A program made the position numbers and the translations under genes. The notes below the pieces were generated by a model, which saw only the letters and a list, made by a program, of their open reading frames with translations, did not search any database and had not been told where the DNA came from. Source: Micromonospora alfalfae (GTDB taxonomy: Bacteria > Actinomycetota > Actinomycetes > Mycobacteriales > Micromonosporaceae). Taken from it: a stretch of 64,000 bases of DNA. The first letter of the stretch is position 1; every line of letters begins with the position of its first letter. Where the stretch lies: NCBI RefSeq assembly GCF_022230925.1, contig NZ_JAKKFH010000012.1, forward strand, positions 124,001-188,000, given 5' to 3'. Shown piece after piece: positions 35,335 through 44,149 of the stretch.

Positions 35335-36651
35335 TCAGACCCCGAGCACGTGGTTCAGGTGGGGGTTGGTGAAGACGCGGTGCGGGTCGAGCCGGTCGCG
35401 GACGGCCTGGAAGTCCGCGAAGCGGGGGTACGCGGTGGCCAGCGAGGCGGCGTCGCGGTAGTGCAGTTTGCCCCAGTGCGGGCGACCGCCCAACCCGGCG
35501 GCCACCTGCTCGAAGGCAGTGAAGTACGGCTCGTACGGCATACCGACGTACTGGTGCACGGCGATGTAGGCGTTGTCCCGGCCGTAGCCGTGCGACAGCC
35601 AGATGTCGTCGGCGGCGGTGAACCGCACCTCCACCGGGAAGAGCACCTTGAACGGCAGGCCGTCCACGATCCGCTGGAGCGCGGCGAGCGCCTCCGGCAA
35701 CGCCTCGCGGGGCAGGCCGTACTCCATCTCCACGAAGCGGACCCGGCGCGGGGTGCAGAAGACCCGGTCGGAGCGGCCGGTGTACTGGCGTTCGGTGAGG
35801 GCGCGGGCGGAGACGGCGCTGATCCCCGGTGCCAGCGCGGGCACGGCCCGGCCGAGTCGGCAGGCGCCGGCGAAGACCCGGTTGGACAGGAAGTCGTCGT
35901 CCATCCAGCCGCGCCAGCGGGACAGCGGCCGGTCGTTGGCCGGTACCCGGTCGTTGGCCTTGACCTGGACCCGCGACGTGTACGGGAACCAGTAGAACTC
36001 GACGTGGTCGTGCCGGCCGATCAGCTCGGGCAGTTCGCCGAGCACGTCGGCCAGCTCGGCCGGTCGTTCGTGGGCGCGCAGGACGAAGGCGTCAACGCAC
36101 CGCAGGGTGACCTCCACCAGGACGCCGAGCGCGCCGAGTGACACTCGGGCGGCGGCGAGGACGTCGGGATGCTCGTCGGCGGAGCAGCGCAGCACCTCGC
36201 CGGTGCCGGTGACCAGAGTGATCGCCTCGACGAAGGTGGAGAGGCACCCGTAGCCGGCTCCGGTGCCGTGGGTGCCGGTGGAGATCGCCCCGGCGACGGT
36301 CTGCGCGTCGATGTCGCCGAGGTTGGGCAGCGCGAGGCCGTGCCGGGCGAGCAGGCCGTTGAGCGTGTGCAGGGTCATGCCCGCCGGCACTGTGACCAGT
36401 CGGTGGGCGACGTCCACGCTGACCATGGTGTCCAGCTCGGACAGGTCCATCCGACGGTCGTCGGCGAGTGCGACGGCGGTGAACGAATGGCCGCTGCCCG
36501 TCACCCGGATCCGAGCGCCGTCGGCGGCGGCAGATCTGACGGCTTCTACGACGTCGGTCGGCGAGCCGGGGCGCAGGATCGCGCTGGCGCTGCCACGCTG
36601 GTTCCCGGCCCAGTTGGACCATCCAGCCCCGAGCGGTGCGGTGCGGACCAT
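35335..36651 (-). CDS. FAD-linked sugar-lactone oxidase (D-arabinono-1,4-lactone oxidase family)
   Basis: Flavoprotein oxidase of 438 residues. ATG 36651 is chosen because GAGGAG lies five bases before it. The FAD domain carries GSGHSFT (about residues 52-58), whose His is the covalent FAD site in the family, and GTHGTGAGYG. The C-terminal ALO domain has RPHWGKLHYRD and DRLDPHRVFTNPHL. The family oxidises sugar lactones or alditols with O2. A TetR gene is divergent upstream, and a racemase-fold gene lies nearby, a pairing seen in other actinomycetes. Substrate unknown. Confidence 0.9.
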   Translation of the reverse strand: MVRTAPLGAGWSNWAGNQRGSASAILRPGSPTDVVEAVRSAAADGARIRVTGSGHSFTAVALADDRRMDLSELDTMVSVDVAHRLVTVPAGMTLHTLNGLLARHGLALPNLGDIDAQTVAGAISTGTHGTGAGYGCLSTFVEAITLVTGTGEVLRCSADEHPDVLAAARVSLGALGVLVEVTLRCVDAFVLRAHERPAELADVLGELPELIGRHDHVEFYWFPYTSRVQVKANDRVPANDRPLSRWRGWMDDDFLSNRVFAGACRLGRAVPALAPGISAVSARALTERQYTGRSDRVFCTPRRVRFVEMEYGLPREALPEALAALQRIVDGLPFKVLFPVEVRFTAADDIWLSHGYGRDNAYIAVHQYVGMPYEPYFTAFEQVAAGLGGRPHWGKLHYRDAASLATAYPRFADFQAVRDRLDPHRVFTNPHLNHVLGV

Positions 36652-36670
36652 GCGCACTCCTCATTCATGA

Positions 36671-36689
36671 ATATGAACTGACTTCATAT
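36671..36689. promoter_or_regulatory. inverted repeat, likely TetR operator
   Basis: ATATGAA-N5-TTCATAT lies 20-38 bases upstream of the oxidase start in the 148-base divergent gap to the TetR gene at 36800. The position and dyad symmetry suit a TetR dimer that controls the oxidase and perhaps itself. Confidence 0.6.
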
Positions 36690-36799
36690 CAGGAACGTTC
36701 TAGCTGGTAAATACCGCAATTGCGATCCGCTCGTTGTACCGGTAGTCACGGACTCGTGACGTGGAGATATGTTCATCCGTCGAAGGGGGGTGGCGCAGA

Positions 36800-37483
36800 G
36801 TGTCCACACCAGCCGCCACGACCGGGCCGCTGCGCCGCGTACCGGTGCAAGGTCGAAGTGTCGCGCGGGTACAGCGCATGTTGGATGCCTGCGCCGAACT
36901 CGTCGACGAGGTGGGGTACGAGGGGCTGACCACCACCCTGCTCGCCGAGCGGGCCGAGGTGGCGATCGGGTCGGTCTACCAGTTCTTTCCGGACAAGCGG
37001 GCGATTGTGCAGGCGTTGACCCTGCGGACCATGGAGTCCTACCTCCAGCGCCTCGACGAGAGGTTCGCCTCCGACGAGATGACCCACTGGTGGGACGGCG
37101 TCGACGCGGGCATCGACGAGTACATCACCATGCACCGCACCGTCCCGGGCTTCCGTACCCTGCACTTCGGCGACGTGGTCGACCTGCACCTGCTCGACGA
37201 GCAGCGGGACAACAACGGCGTGATTGCCGACCAGTTGGCCCGGGTGCTCACCGAGCGTTTCGGGCTCACCGACGTGCCCAAGCTGCGCTTCGTGCTGGAG
37301 ATCGCGGTCGAGGCGGCGGACGCGCTGATCAAGCTCGCGTTCCGCCGGAAGTCCGAGGGCGACGAGCGGGTGCTGCTGGAGGCGAAGGCGCTGATCCGGG
37401 AGTACCTGCACCGTCAGGTCGACGGCCCGGACAACGGCCGGTCCCCCGTCGGCAAGCAGGCCGAGGCGCCCCAACCCGCCTGA
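36800..37483 (+). CDS. TetR family transcriptional regulator
   Basis: Regulator of 227 residues from GTG 36800 (AAGGGGGG lies upstream; GTG 36761 would add 13 residues). Helix-turn-helix: ELVDEVGYEGLTTTLLAERA then EVAIGSVYQFFPDKRAIVQA, residues about 35-75. The C-terminal ligand domain is all-helical. It is divergent from the FAD oxidase, and an inverted repeat sits between them. It is convergent with the racemase-fold gene at 37534. Local repressor role inferred. Confidence 0.9.
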   Translation: MSTPAATTGPLRRVPVQGRSVARVQRMLDACAELVDEVGYEGLTTTLLAERAEVAIGSVYQFFPDKRAIVQALTLRTMESYLQRLDERFASDEMTHWWDGVDAGIDEYITMHRTVPGFRTLHFGDVVDLHLLDEQRDNNGVIADQLARVLTERFGLTDVPKLRFVLEIAVEAADALIKLAFRRKSEGDERVLLEAKALIREYLHRQVDGPDNGRSPVGKQAEAPQPA

Positions 37484-37533
37484 GTCGGCGCGGCGGGCGG
37501 GCCTCGGCCGGCGGTGGGGGCGGCTGCCCGGTC

Positions 37534-38742
37534 TCAGAGGAAGGCCTGCCCCTCACCCCGGTAGGTGGGCACGGTCGCCACTACCGCGTCCCCCTCGATC
37601 AGGTGCAGCTCGTTGACCCGTTCACACAGCTCACCTGCCTTGGCGTGCCGGAACCACACCCGGTCGCCGACGCTCAGCCCGGCCGCCGCCGCTCCGGACA
37701 GCGGGGTCTGCACCTCGCCGGCGCCCTCGGTGCCGACCAGCTTCAGCCCCGCCGGTAGCCACGGCCGGGGCAGTCGACTGTCGGCGGCCGGGCCGGAGGC
37801 GATCCAACCACCGCCGAGCACCGTCGCCAGCTCCGGCGTCGGTCGACGGACCACAGCGCAGGCGAAGAACGCCGCAGGGGTGGGACGCCAGGCGCGGTAC
37901 GCGTCGAACAGTGTCGGCCCGTACAGGCCCGATCCCGCGGTGATCTCGGTTACCGCGGGATCGGCGCTGGTCGCGGCCACGCTGCCAGTGCCGCCGCCGT
38001 TGACGAACTCCAGGTCGGCGTGCGCGCGTACCGCGGCGACCGCTGCGCCACGGCGGGCCAGCAACTCGCGGTACGACCCGCGCTGGGCCAGCCTGATCGC
38101 GCCGGCCAGCAGTGTCTTGCCCGGCGGCGCATCGCCCAGGCCGGCGATCTGCGCCTCGTACGACATGAGCCCGACCAGCCGGAAGCCGGGCCGACCGGCG
38201 ACGGCTGCGGCGAGCGCGCCGGCTGCCCGCGCGCTGTGCACCGGTGAGCGGCGGACGCCGACGTGCACCCGGCCGCGCAGCGGTCGCCAGGAGGCGTCCA
38301 GATCCAGGCAGAGCCGTAGCTCGGCGCGCTGCCCCGGGGCCTCGATCGCGTCGATGAGGTCGAGTTGGCCGGTGCCGTCGATCATCAGGGTGATGGCGGC
38401 GGCGAGCGTCGGGTCGGCGCCCAGCTCGGCGAGGGCGGCCCGGTCCGCGCTCGGGTACGCGACCAGCACGTCGTCGCTGACGCCGGCGCGGACCAGCCAG
38501 ATCGCCTCGGGCACTGTGAACGCCATCACGCCATGCCAGCCCGGCCGCGCGAGCGCTCGACTGATCAACTCGCGGCTGCGGACCGACTTGCTGGCGAGGC
38601 GGACCGGTTTTCCGGCGGCGCGATCGGCCAGGGCGGCCGAATTGGCGTCGAAGGCGGTGAGGTCGACCACCGCGTACGGGGGGTCGAGGTGGGCAGTCGC
38701 CCGATCCAGGCGCTCGCGAAGTTTGTCGCTTTCGATGGCCAC
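37534..38742 (-). CDS. alanine-racemase-fold PLP enzyme (amino acid deaminase/aldolase type)
   Basis: PLP-dependent enzyme of 402 residues with the fold III barrel. The PLP Lys is in VRLASKSVRS near residue 52, FVNGGGTGS matches the phosphate-binding loop, and the C-terminal beta domain (GLSVGDRVWFRHAKAGELCERVNELHLI) resembles D-threonine aldolase / D-serine dehydratase relatives. The start is GTG 38742 with a poor ribosome site. It is found with the lactone oxidase in other genomes too, by memory. Substrate is unknown; a D-amino acid or hydroxy-amino acid is likely. Confidence 0.85.
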   Translation of the reverse strand: MAIESDKLRERLDRATAHLDPPYAVVDLTAFDANSAALADRAAGKPVRLASKSVRSRELISRALARPGWHGVMAFTVPEAIWLVRAGVSDDVLVAYPSADRAALAELGADPTLAAAITLMIDGTGQLDLIDAIEAPGQRAELRLCLDLDASWRPLRGRVHVGVRRSPVHSARAAGALAAAVAGRPGFRLVGLMSYEAQIAGLGDAPPGKTLLAGAIRLAQRGSYRELLARRGAAVAAVRAHADLEFVNGGGTGSVAATSADPAVTEITAGSGLYGPTLFDAYRAWRPTPAAFFACAVVRRPTPELATVLGGGWIASGPAADSRLPRPWLPAGLKLVGTEGAGEVQTPLSGAAAAGLSVGDRVWFRHAKAGELCERVNELHLIEGDAVVATVPTYRGEGQAFL

Positions 38743-38890
38743 GTGTGCACGCTAACTGTCCGACGGAGAATGCGAAATACCCTCGCGTACGTCCGGGCTG
38801 CGGCCGGTACCTCCGGCGGCCTAGGCTCAGCGAGCAGGAGAATGTCGCCCGGGGGGTGGCCCCCACCGGGTCTAGAGTGTTGCACCGGAG

Positions 38891-41149
38891 GTGCCCAGCG
38901 ATGGGCCGGCACGTGGAGGTACGGCCATCGAAAGCCAGAACAGCGGCGAGTCGCCCGGCGTGTCGCGCCCGGGTGACCAGTCGGGCAACGCCGCCACGCA
39001 GCCCAACGGCGGCCAGGCTGATCCGTCCGGTTATGCCGCGATCCGGTCCGTGCTGCGCATCCGGCCGTTCCGACGGCTCTGGATCGTGCTCGGCGCGGCC
39101 TCCTTCGGCGACTGGCTCGGCTTGCTGGCCACCGCACTCTTCGCCGCCTCGCAGGTGCAGGGCAGCACCGCCCAGGGCGCCGCGTTCGGCGGGGTGACCG
39201 CCATCCGGCTGCTCCCCGCGCTGGTGCTCGGCCCGGTGGCCGGCGTCTTCGCCGACCGGTTCGACAGGCGCTGGACGATGGTCATCTGCGACCTGCTGCG
39301 CTTCGTGCTCTTCGCCTCCATTCCGCTCTACGCCCTCAGCGGCGCCGCGGGTGGCCTGGTGGTCGGCTGGGCGCTGATCGCCACCTTCCTGATCGAGTCG
39401 CTCACCCTGCTCTGGATCCCGGCCAAGGAGGCCGCGGTCCCGAACCTGATCCCCCGGGCCCGGCTGGAAGCGGCCAACCAGCTCACCCTGATCACCACCT
39501 ACGGCCTCACCCCCGTCGCCGCCGCCATCGGCCTCGCCGTGCTCGACCGTGGCGTCCGTGGTGCCGTCGGCGGCGACCTGCCCTCCTGGGCCGAGCCGGC
39601 CCAGCTCGCGCTCTGGTTCAACTCCTTCTCCCGGCTGGCCACGGCGCTGGTGGTGGCGTTCGGGATCAAGGAGATCAGTGAGGCGCAGCGCGGTGAGGCG
39701 GAGCGTGTCGAGCAGAGCATGTTCCGGCAGTTCTCCGAGGGCTGGAAGTACATCGGCCAGACCCCGCTGGTCCGCGGCCTGGTGCTGGGCATCTTCGGCG
39801 CGTTCGCCGGCGGCGGCATAGTGGTCGGCACCGCCAAGTTCTTCGCCAACTCGCTGGGCGCGGGCGACGCGGCGTTCTCACTGCTCTTCGGCGCGATCTT
39901 CGTCGGTCTGGCGCTCGGCATCGGGCTCGGCCCGATGGTCGTCAAGGAGATGTCCCGACGCCGCTGGTTCGGCATGAGCATCGTGCTGGCCAGCGCCGCG
40001 GTGATGACCCTCGCCTTCGCCATCCACCTGTCCATGGCGATCGTCGGCGCGGTGCTGGTCGGCGCCGGTGCCGGGATGGCCTTCCTGGCCGGCACCACGC
40101 TGCTGGGCGGCGAGGTGGCCGACGAGGTGCGCGGCCGGGTCTTCGCCGTGGTGCAGATCGGCACCCGGCTGGTGCTGATCCTGGCCATCGGCCTGAGCAG
40201 CGTGTTGGTCGGTGTCGGCGGCTCCCGCAAGCTGGAGATCGCCGACCTCGGCATCTCCGTCTCCTCCACCCGACTGCTGCTGCTCGCAGCCGGTGCCGCC
40301 GGCATCTTCGCCGGGATCAGCGCGTTCGGCCAGATGGACGACAAGAAGGGCGTCCCGGTCCTCGCCGACCTGTGGGGCTCCATCCGGGGCCGTCCGCTGA
40401 TGCCCGCCGAGCCGTTCGTCTCCGCCGGGCTCTTCGTGGTCTTCGAGGGCGGCGAGGGCGCGGGGAAGTCCACCCAGCTCACCGCGCTCTCCGAGCGGCT
40501 GCGCGGGCACGGCCGAGAGGTGGTGGTCACCCGCGAGCCGGGGGCCACCGGCGTCGGCCGGCGAATCCGGTCGCTGGTGCTGGACACCTCCGGCGACGAC
40601 GCGCCCTCCCCCCGGGCCGAGGCGCTGCTCTACGCCGCCGACCGGGCGCACCACGTGGCCACCGTCGTCCGGCCCGCGCTGGTTCGGGGCGGCGTGGTGA
40701 TCAGTGACAGGTACGTCGACTCGTCCCTGGCGTACCAGGGCGCCGGCCGCACACTGCCCGTCGACGAGGTCTCCTGGCTCTCCTCCTGGGCCACCGGTGG
40801 GCTCAAGCCCGACCTGGTGGTGCTGCTGGACGTCGAACCGCGCACCGGCCTGTCCCGGGTGGCCTCCCGCAACACCGGCACCGACCGGCTGGAGGCCGAG
40901 TCGGTCGCCTTCCACGAGCGCGTCCGGTACGCGTTCCTCGACCTCGCCGCCGCCGACCCGAAGCGCTACCTGGTGCTCGACGCCTCCCGGCCGGCCGACG
41001 AGATCACCGGGCTGGTGGTCCGGCGGGTCGAGGAGATGCTCGGCAAGCCGGGCGGCATCGTGCACCCGCGGCCGGCGCAGGGCCCGGACACCTCGGTGCA
41101 ACCTGAGTTATCCGACGCGGAGCTGGTGACGATGGAGCACAAGACCTGA
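38891..41149 (+). CDS. tmk: MFS transporter-thymidylate kinase fusion
   Basis: Bifunctional protein of 752 residues. Residues about 55-495 form an MFS-like membrane domain of about 12 helices (FRRLWIVLGAASFGDWLGLL … GVFADRFDRRWTMVI). Residues 515-725 form a dTMP kinase: P-loop GGEGAGKST at 520-528, TREPGATGVGRRIR, and SDRYVDSSLAYQGAGR. The kinase makes dTDP from dTMP for DNA synthesis. The transport substrate is unknown. Such fusions are known in actinobacteria. The exact start is uncertain (GTG 38891 is used). It is coupled to holB by TGATG. Confidence 0.92.
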   Translation: MPSDGPARGGTAIESQNSGESPGVSRPGDQSGNAATQPNGGQADPSGYAAIRSVLRIRPFRRLWIVLGAASFGDWLGLLATALFAASQVQGSTAQGAAFGGVTAIRLLPALVLGPVAGVFADRFDRRWTMVICDLLRFVLFASIPLYALSGAAGGLVVGWALIATFLIESLTLLWIPAKEAAVPNLIPRARLEAANQLTLITTYGLTPVAAAIGLAVLDRGVRGAVGGDLPSWAEPAQLALWFNSFSRLATALVVAFGIKEISEAQRGEAERVEQSMFRQFSEGWKYIGQTPLVRGLVLGIFGAFAGGGIVVGTAKFFANSLGAGDAAFSLLFGAIFVGLALGIGLGPMVVKEMSRRRWFGMSIVLASAAVMTLAFAIHLSMAIVGAVLVGAGAGMAFLAGTTLLGGEVADEVRGRVFAVVQIGTRLVLILAIGLSSVLVGVGGSRKLEIADLGISVSSTRLLLLAAGAAGIFAGISAFGQMDDKKGVPVLADLWGSIRGRPLMPAEPFVSAGLFVVFEGGEGAGKSTQLTALSERLRGHGREVVVTREPGATGVGRRIRSLVLDTSGDDAPSPRAEALLYAADRAHHVATVVRPALVRGGVVISDRYVDSSLAYQGAGRTLPVDEVSWLSSWATGGLKPDLVVLLDVEPRTGLSRVASRNTGTDRLEAESVAFHERVRYAFLDLAAADPKRYLVLDASRPADEITGLVVRRVEEMLGKPGGIVHPRPAQGPDTSVQPELSDAELVTMEHKT

Positions 41150-42411
41150 TGCCGGACGTCTTCGCCGACCTGGTCGGTCAGGACGAGGCGGTGGTCGAGC
41201 TGCGGCGCGCAGCCGCCGCGGCAGCCGCCGTGCTGCGCGCTGGCGCCGCCGCGCTGGTCGCGGCCGGCCCGGCCAGCGGTGACGGGTCCGCTGCCGACGA
41301 CGCAGTGAGCGGCGGGCTGGACCCGTCCGCCGGGATGACGCACGCGTGGATCTTCACAGGGCCACCCGGCTCCGGCCGTTCGGTCGCCGCACGGGCGTTC
41401 GCCGCCGCACTCCAGTGCGTGCACGGCACCGGCTGCGGTGAGTGCCCCGGCTGCCACACCACAATGGGCGGCACCAACGCCGACGTGCGGATGGTGGTGC
41501 CGGAAGGGCTCTCCATCGGCGTCGGCGAGATGCGCGCGCTGGTGCTCCGCGCGGCCAGCACCCCGTCCGGCGGGCGCTGGCAGGTGGTGGTCATCGAGGA
41601 CGCCGACCGGCTCACCGAGGCCGCCGGCAACGCGCTGCTCAAGGCGATCGAGGAACCCCCGCCGCGGACGGTCTTCCTGCTCTGCGCCCCGTCCACCCAC
41701 CCGGACGACATCTCGGTGACCATCAGGTCGCGCTGCCGGGTCGTACCCCTGCGGCAGCCGCCGGCCGAGGCGGTGGCCGAGGTGCTGGTTCGCCGGGACG
41801 GCATCGCCCCCGACGTGGCGCAGTGGGCGGCGGCGGCCGCGCAGGGTCACGTGGGTCGGGCCCGCCGGCTGGCCCGCGACCCGGAGGCCCGCAAACGACG
41901 CGAGGCGGTGCTCGCGGTGCCCCGCCGGTTGACCGGTGTCGGCGCGGCGTTCGACGCGGCGTCCGCGCTGATCGAGGCGGCCGAGGCGGAGGCCGAGGCG
42001 TCGGTCACCGAGGCCGACACCACCGAGCGGGCGGCACTGGAGACCGCGCTCGGCGCGGGCGGCACCGGCCGGGGCGCGGCCGGCGCCATGCGGGGCGCTG
42101 CCGGGCAGCTCAAGGAGCTGGAGAAGCGGCAGAAGTCCCGGGCCACCCGGGCCCAGCGGGACGCACTGGACCGGGCGCTGGTCGACCTCGCGGGCTTCTA
42201 CCGGGACGCGCTCACCATGGCGCTGCGCGCACCCGTCGCCCCGGTGCACACCGACACTGCCACGCTGGCCGGCGCCGGCGCGCAGAAGTGGGACGCCGAG
42301 GGGTCGCTGCGCCGGTTGGAGGCCGTGCTCGCCTGCCGTGCGGCGATCGAGGCGAACGTCAAGCCGCGGATCGCGGTCGAGGCGATGATGCTCGCCCTCT
42401 GGAAGGGCTGA
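41149..42411 (+). CDS. holB: DNA polymerase III subunit delta'
   Basis: Clamp-loader subunit of 420 residues. N-terminal AAA+ domain with GPPGSGRSVAARAF in place of Walker A; Arg replaces the Lys, as expected for the non-hydrolysing delta' subunit. The zinc module is CVHGTGCGECPGCH, then VVIEDADRLTEAAGNALLKAIEEPP and the SRC motif region (IRSRCRVVPL). ATG 41149 overlaps the tmk stop. The C-terminal third is Ala/Glu-rich and helical. It loads the sliding clamp with the other tau/gamma complex parts. Confidence 0.95.
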   Translation: MPDVFADLVGQDEAVVELRRAAAAAAAVLRAGAAALVAAGPASGDGSAADDAVSGGLDPSAGMTHAWIFTGPPGSGRSVAARAFAAALQCVHGTGCGECPGCHTTMGGTNADVRMVVPEGLSIGVGEMRALVLRAASTPSGGRWQVVVIEDADRLTEAAGNALLKAIEEPPPRTVFLLCAPSTHPDDISVTIRSRCRVVPLRQPPAEAVAEVLVRRDGIAPDVAQWAAAAAQGHVGRARRLARDPEARKRREAVLAVPRRLTGVGAAFDAASALIEAAEAEAEASVTEADTTERAALETALGAGGTGRGAAGAMRGAAGQLKELEKRQKSRATRAQRDALDRALVDLAGFYRDALTMALRAPVAPVHTDTATLAGAGAQKWDAEGSLRRLEAVLACRAAIEANVKPRIAVEAMMLALWKG

Positions 42412-42532
42412 CCCGCACTTCCGGCCGTTGTCCACAGGCATCGACAGGCCCGATTGCGGTGCGGTACGGTCCCTGTGCCGTGGTGACGGTGGCACCACAC
42501 TGAGTGATGGATCACCCGGGAGGAGTCGGCCG

Positions 42533-42862
42533 ATGCCGCGGGGGGAGATCGACGAAGCCTGGATCGAGGAGGCGGTGCGACGCTACCGCCGGATCGAGTC
42601 CCTCCAGGCCGAGTTCGACCAGGCGGTGTCGACCGTCGAGGTGACCGTCCGCTCGCCGGACGGCCTGGTCGAGGTGGTGGTCACCGCCGGTGGACGGATC
42701 ACCGACGTCCGGTTCCTCGGGCCGCTGCACACCCGCAGCCCGCGCGACGTTGCCGGTTCCGTGCAGGCCGCGGTCACCGCAGCGGCCGACGCCGCCGAAT
42801 GGGCCCGGGAAAAGCTGCACAACGAGACGTTCGCCGCCTACCGACCGCTCGCGGGGGCCTGA
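42533..42862 (+). CDS. YbaB/EbfC family DNA-binding-like protein
   Basis: Protein of 109 residues from ATG 42533, with GGGAGGAG before it. A helix (ESLQAEFDQAVSTVEVTV), a strand pair (GLVEVVVTAGGRITDVRFLG) and a final helix match the small YbaB/EbfC nucleoid-associated fold. In actinomycetes, proteins of this type often precede WXG100-like genes, as here, so it may belong to a secretion-linked group and not be the housekeeping EbfC found next to recR. It is one base apart from the next gene. Confidence 0.82.
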   Translation: MPRGEIDEAWIEEAVRRYRRIESLQAEFDQAVSTVEVTVRSPDGLVEVVVTAGGRITDVRFLGPLHTRSPRDVAGSVQAAVTAAADAAEWAREKLHNETFAAYRPLAGA

Positions 42863-42863
42863 G

Positions 42864-43169
42864 ATGGACACGCTGCGCGCGCTCTCCGCCCGACTCGACG
42901 AGGCGAGCGCCACGCTCACCCTCGTTTCGCACACCGTCACCGCCAGCGATCCGGCTCAGGCCGCGTTCGGCGCCGACGCACCGGGCCGGCCGGGCGAGAT
43001 CGGTCGGGCGCTGCACAGGCAGTGGACGACCGCCACCGACGACCGGGCTCGGGAGGCCCGCGCCGCCGCCGGTCGACTGGCCGCCGCCGCGGCGGCCGTG
43101 CGGGAAGCCGCCGACCGCTACGCCGAGGTCGACAGGGCGGCCCGCCGCCGGCTCACCGGGGAACCGTGA
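42864..43169 (+). CDS. small helical protein, type VII secretion target-like
   Basis: Protein of 101 residues, almost entirely Ala-rich helix. A DPAQAAFGADAPGRPGEIGRAL turn (given in part) separates two long helices (TLRALSARLDEASATLTLV and the DDRAREARAAAGRLAAAAAA region). This ESAT-6/WXG100-like hairpin layout, and its place between an EbfC-like gene and a protein with an SGPAATAY motif, suggest a type VII secretion substrate or chaperone. There is no clear WxG in the turn. Stop and next start overlap (TGATG). Confidence 0.65.
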   Translation: MDTLRALSARLDEASATLTLVSHTVTASDPAQAAFGADAPGRPGEIGRALHRQWTTATDDRAREARAAAGRLAAAAAAVREAADRYAEVDRAARRRLTGEP

Positions 43170-43849
43170 TGGACGCGCTGGACCGGCTCGCCGAGCCCGG
43201 CCTCGACCTGCTCCGCCGGGTGGACAGACTGATCGCGGCCGGTGTCCCCGAGGGGCACCGGGTCTGGCCGCTGCTGCGCCGCATGCAGGTGCTGCCGGGC
43301 GACGCGGTTCGCAGCTTCCTCGACCTGCACCCGGCGCCGCTCGCCAGCGCCGGCCACGCGGTGCGCCGGCTCGTCCGGGGGTACGACGACGTCTCCGCCG
43401 CGCTCACCGACTCGGTGCTCTGGTCCGGTCCGGCCGCCACGGCGTACGGGCACCAGCGGGCGGCGCTGCTACGCCACCTCGACGAGGGGCCGGACAGCCT
43501 GGTCGGGCGACTCGAGTCCACAGCCGGATACGCCGACGCCCTCGCCGACTGGGTGGAGGGCAGCCGTCTCGCGCTGGCCCGCACATTGGCCGACGTGCTC
43601 CGCTCGGCCGAAGCGGTCGCCGTGGTCGCCGCCACCGCCACCGGTGCGTCGACGCGCCCCGGGCCGGTCGGGCCGGGTGTGGCCGACGCGGCCGAGATCG
43701 CCGCACGGGTGCTGGCAGTGCTCTGCGTCGCGTACGACGGTGCGGAGACCCTGCTGCGTCAGTGGGCGCCGAGCCTGGCCGAAACCGCGTGGCGTCCGCC
43801 GACGGACGGGCGTCCCCGCTACGACCAGCCCACCCGGGTCGGCTGGTAA
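43169..43849 (+). CDS. WXG100-superfamily-like protein
   Basis: Protein of 226 residues, ATG 43169 overlapping the previous stop. Two helical halves surround LWSGPAATAYGHQRAALLRHL (partly quoted), where the W-S-G turn and following Ala-rich helix mimic WXG100 proteins. A second helical region ALADWVEGSRLALARTLADV follows, and the tail is polar. No ESX ATPase is nearby in this window. The likely role is a secreted or secretion-associated protein acting with its small partner; this is inferred from fold and operon only. Confidence 0.7.
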   Translation: MDALDRLAEPGLDLLRRVDRLIAAGVPEGHRVWPLLRRMQVLPGDAVRSFLDLHPAPLASAGHAVRRLVRGYDDVSAALTDSVLWSGPAATAYGHQRAALLRHLDEGPDSLVGRLESTAGYADALADWVEGSRLALARTLADVLRSAEAVAVVAATATGASTRPGPVGPGVADAAEIAARVLAVLCVAYDGAETLLRQWAPSLAETAWRPPTDGRPRYDQPTRVGW

Positions 43850-44149
43850 CCGGGCCCGGCCGTGGCCGCGTTGCCTCGGACAGGCCACGGCGTCGCTCGC
43901 GGGCGCCTGACCTGAAGCCGGCGCCCACGGCGACGCCGTGGTCTTCCCCCTGCACCCCCCGCAGGTCTGCCTCCACTCAACGCCGCCGAGGCACGTCTTG
44001 TCTCCTGCCCGGCCCCGGATTCAACCGTCCGGGCGAGCAGCAACGGCACGACGGGACGCCCGGCAATAGGTCGAGTCGACGGTCATGAATGGCAGCGGGG
44101 CGTAGCCGGCCGGTGCGCCTTGTGCCGTGACCCGTCGTAGGGTGGGGGG
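43850..44149. other. intergenic region with hairpins before ricT
   Basis: 300 bases without a supported gene. CCGTGGCC 43860-43867 pairs with GGCCACGG 43883-43890 and probably ends the WXG-like operon. GGGCGCC 43901-43907 pairs with 43920-43926. CCACGGC 43925-43931 pairs with GCCGTGG 43935-43941. GTGGGGGG just before ATG 44150 is the ribosome site of the next gene. Confidence 0.5.
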
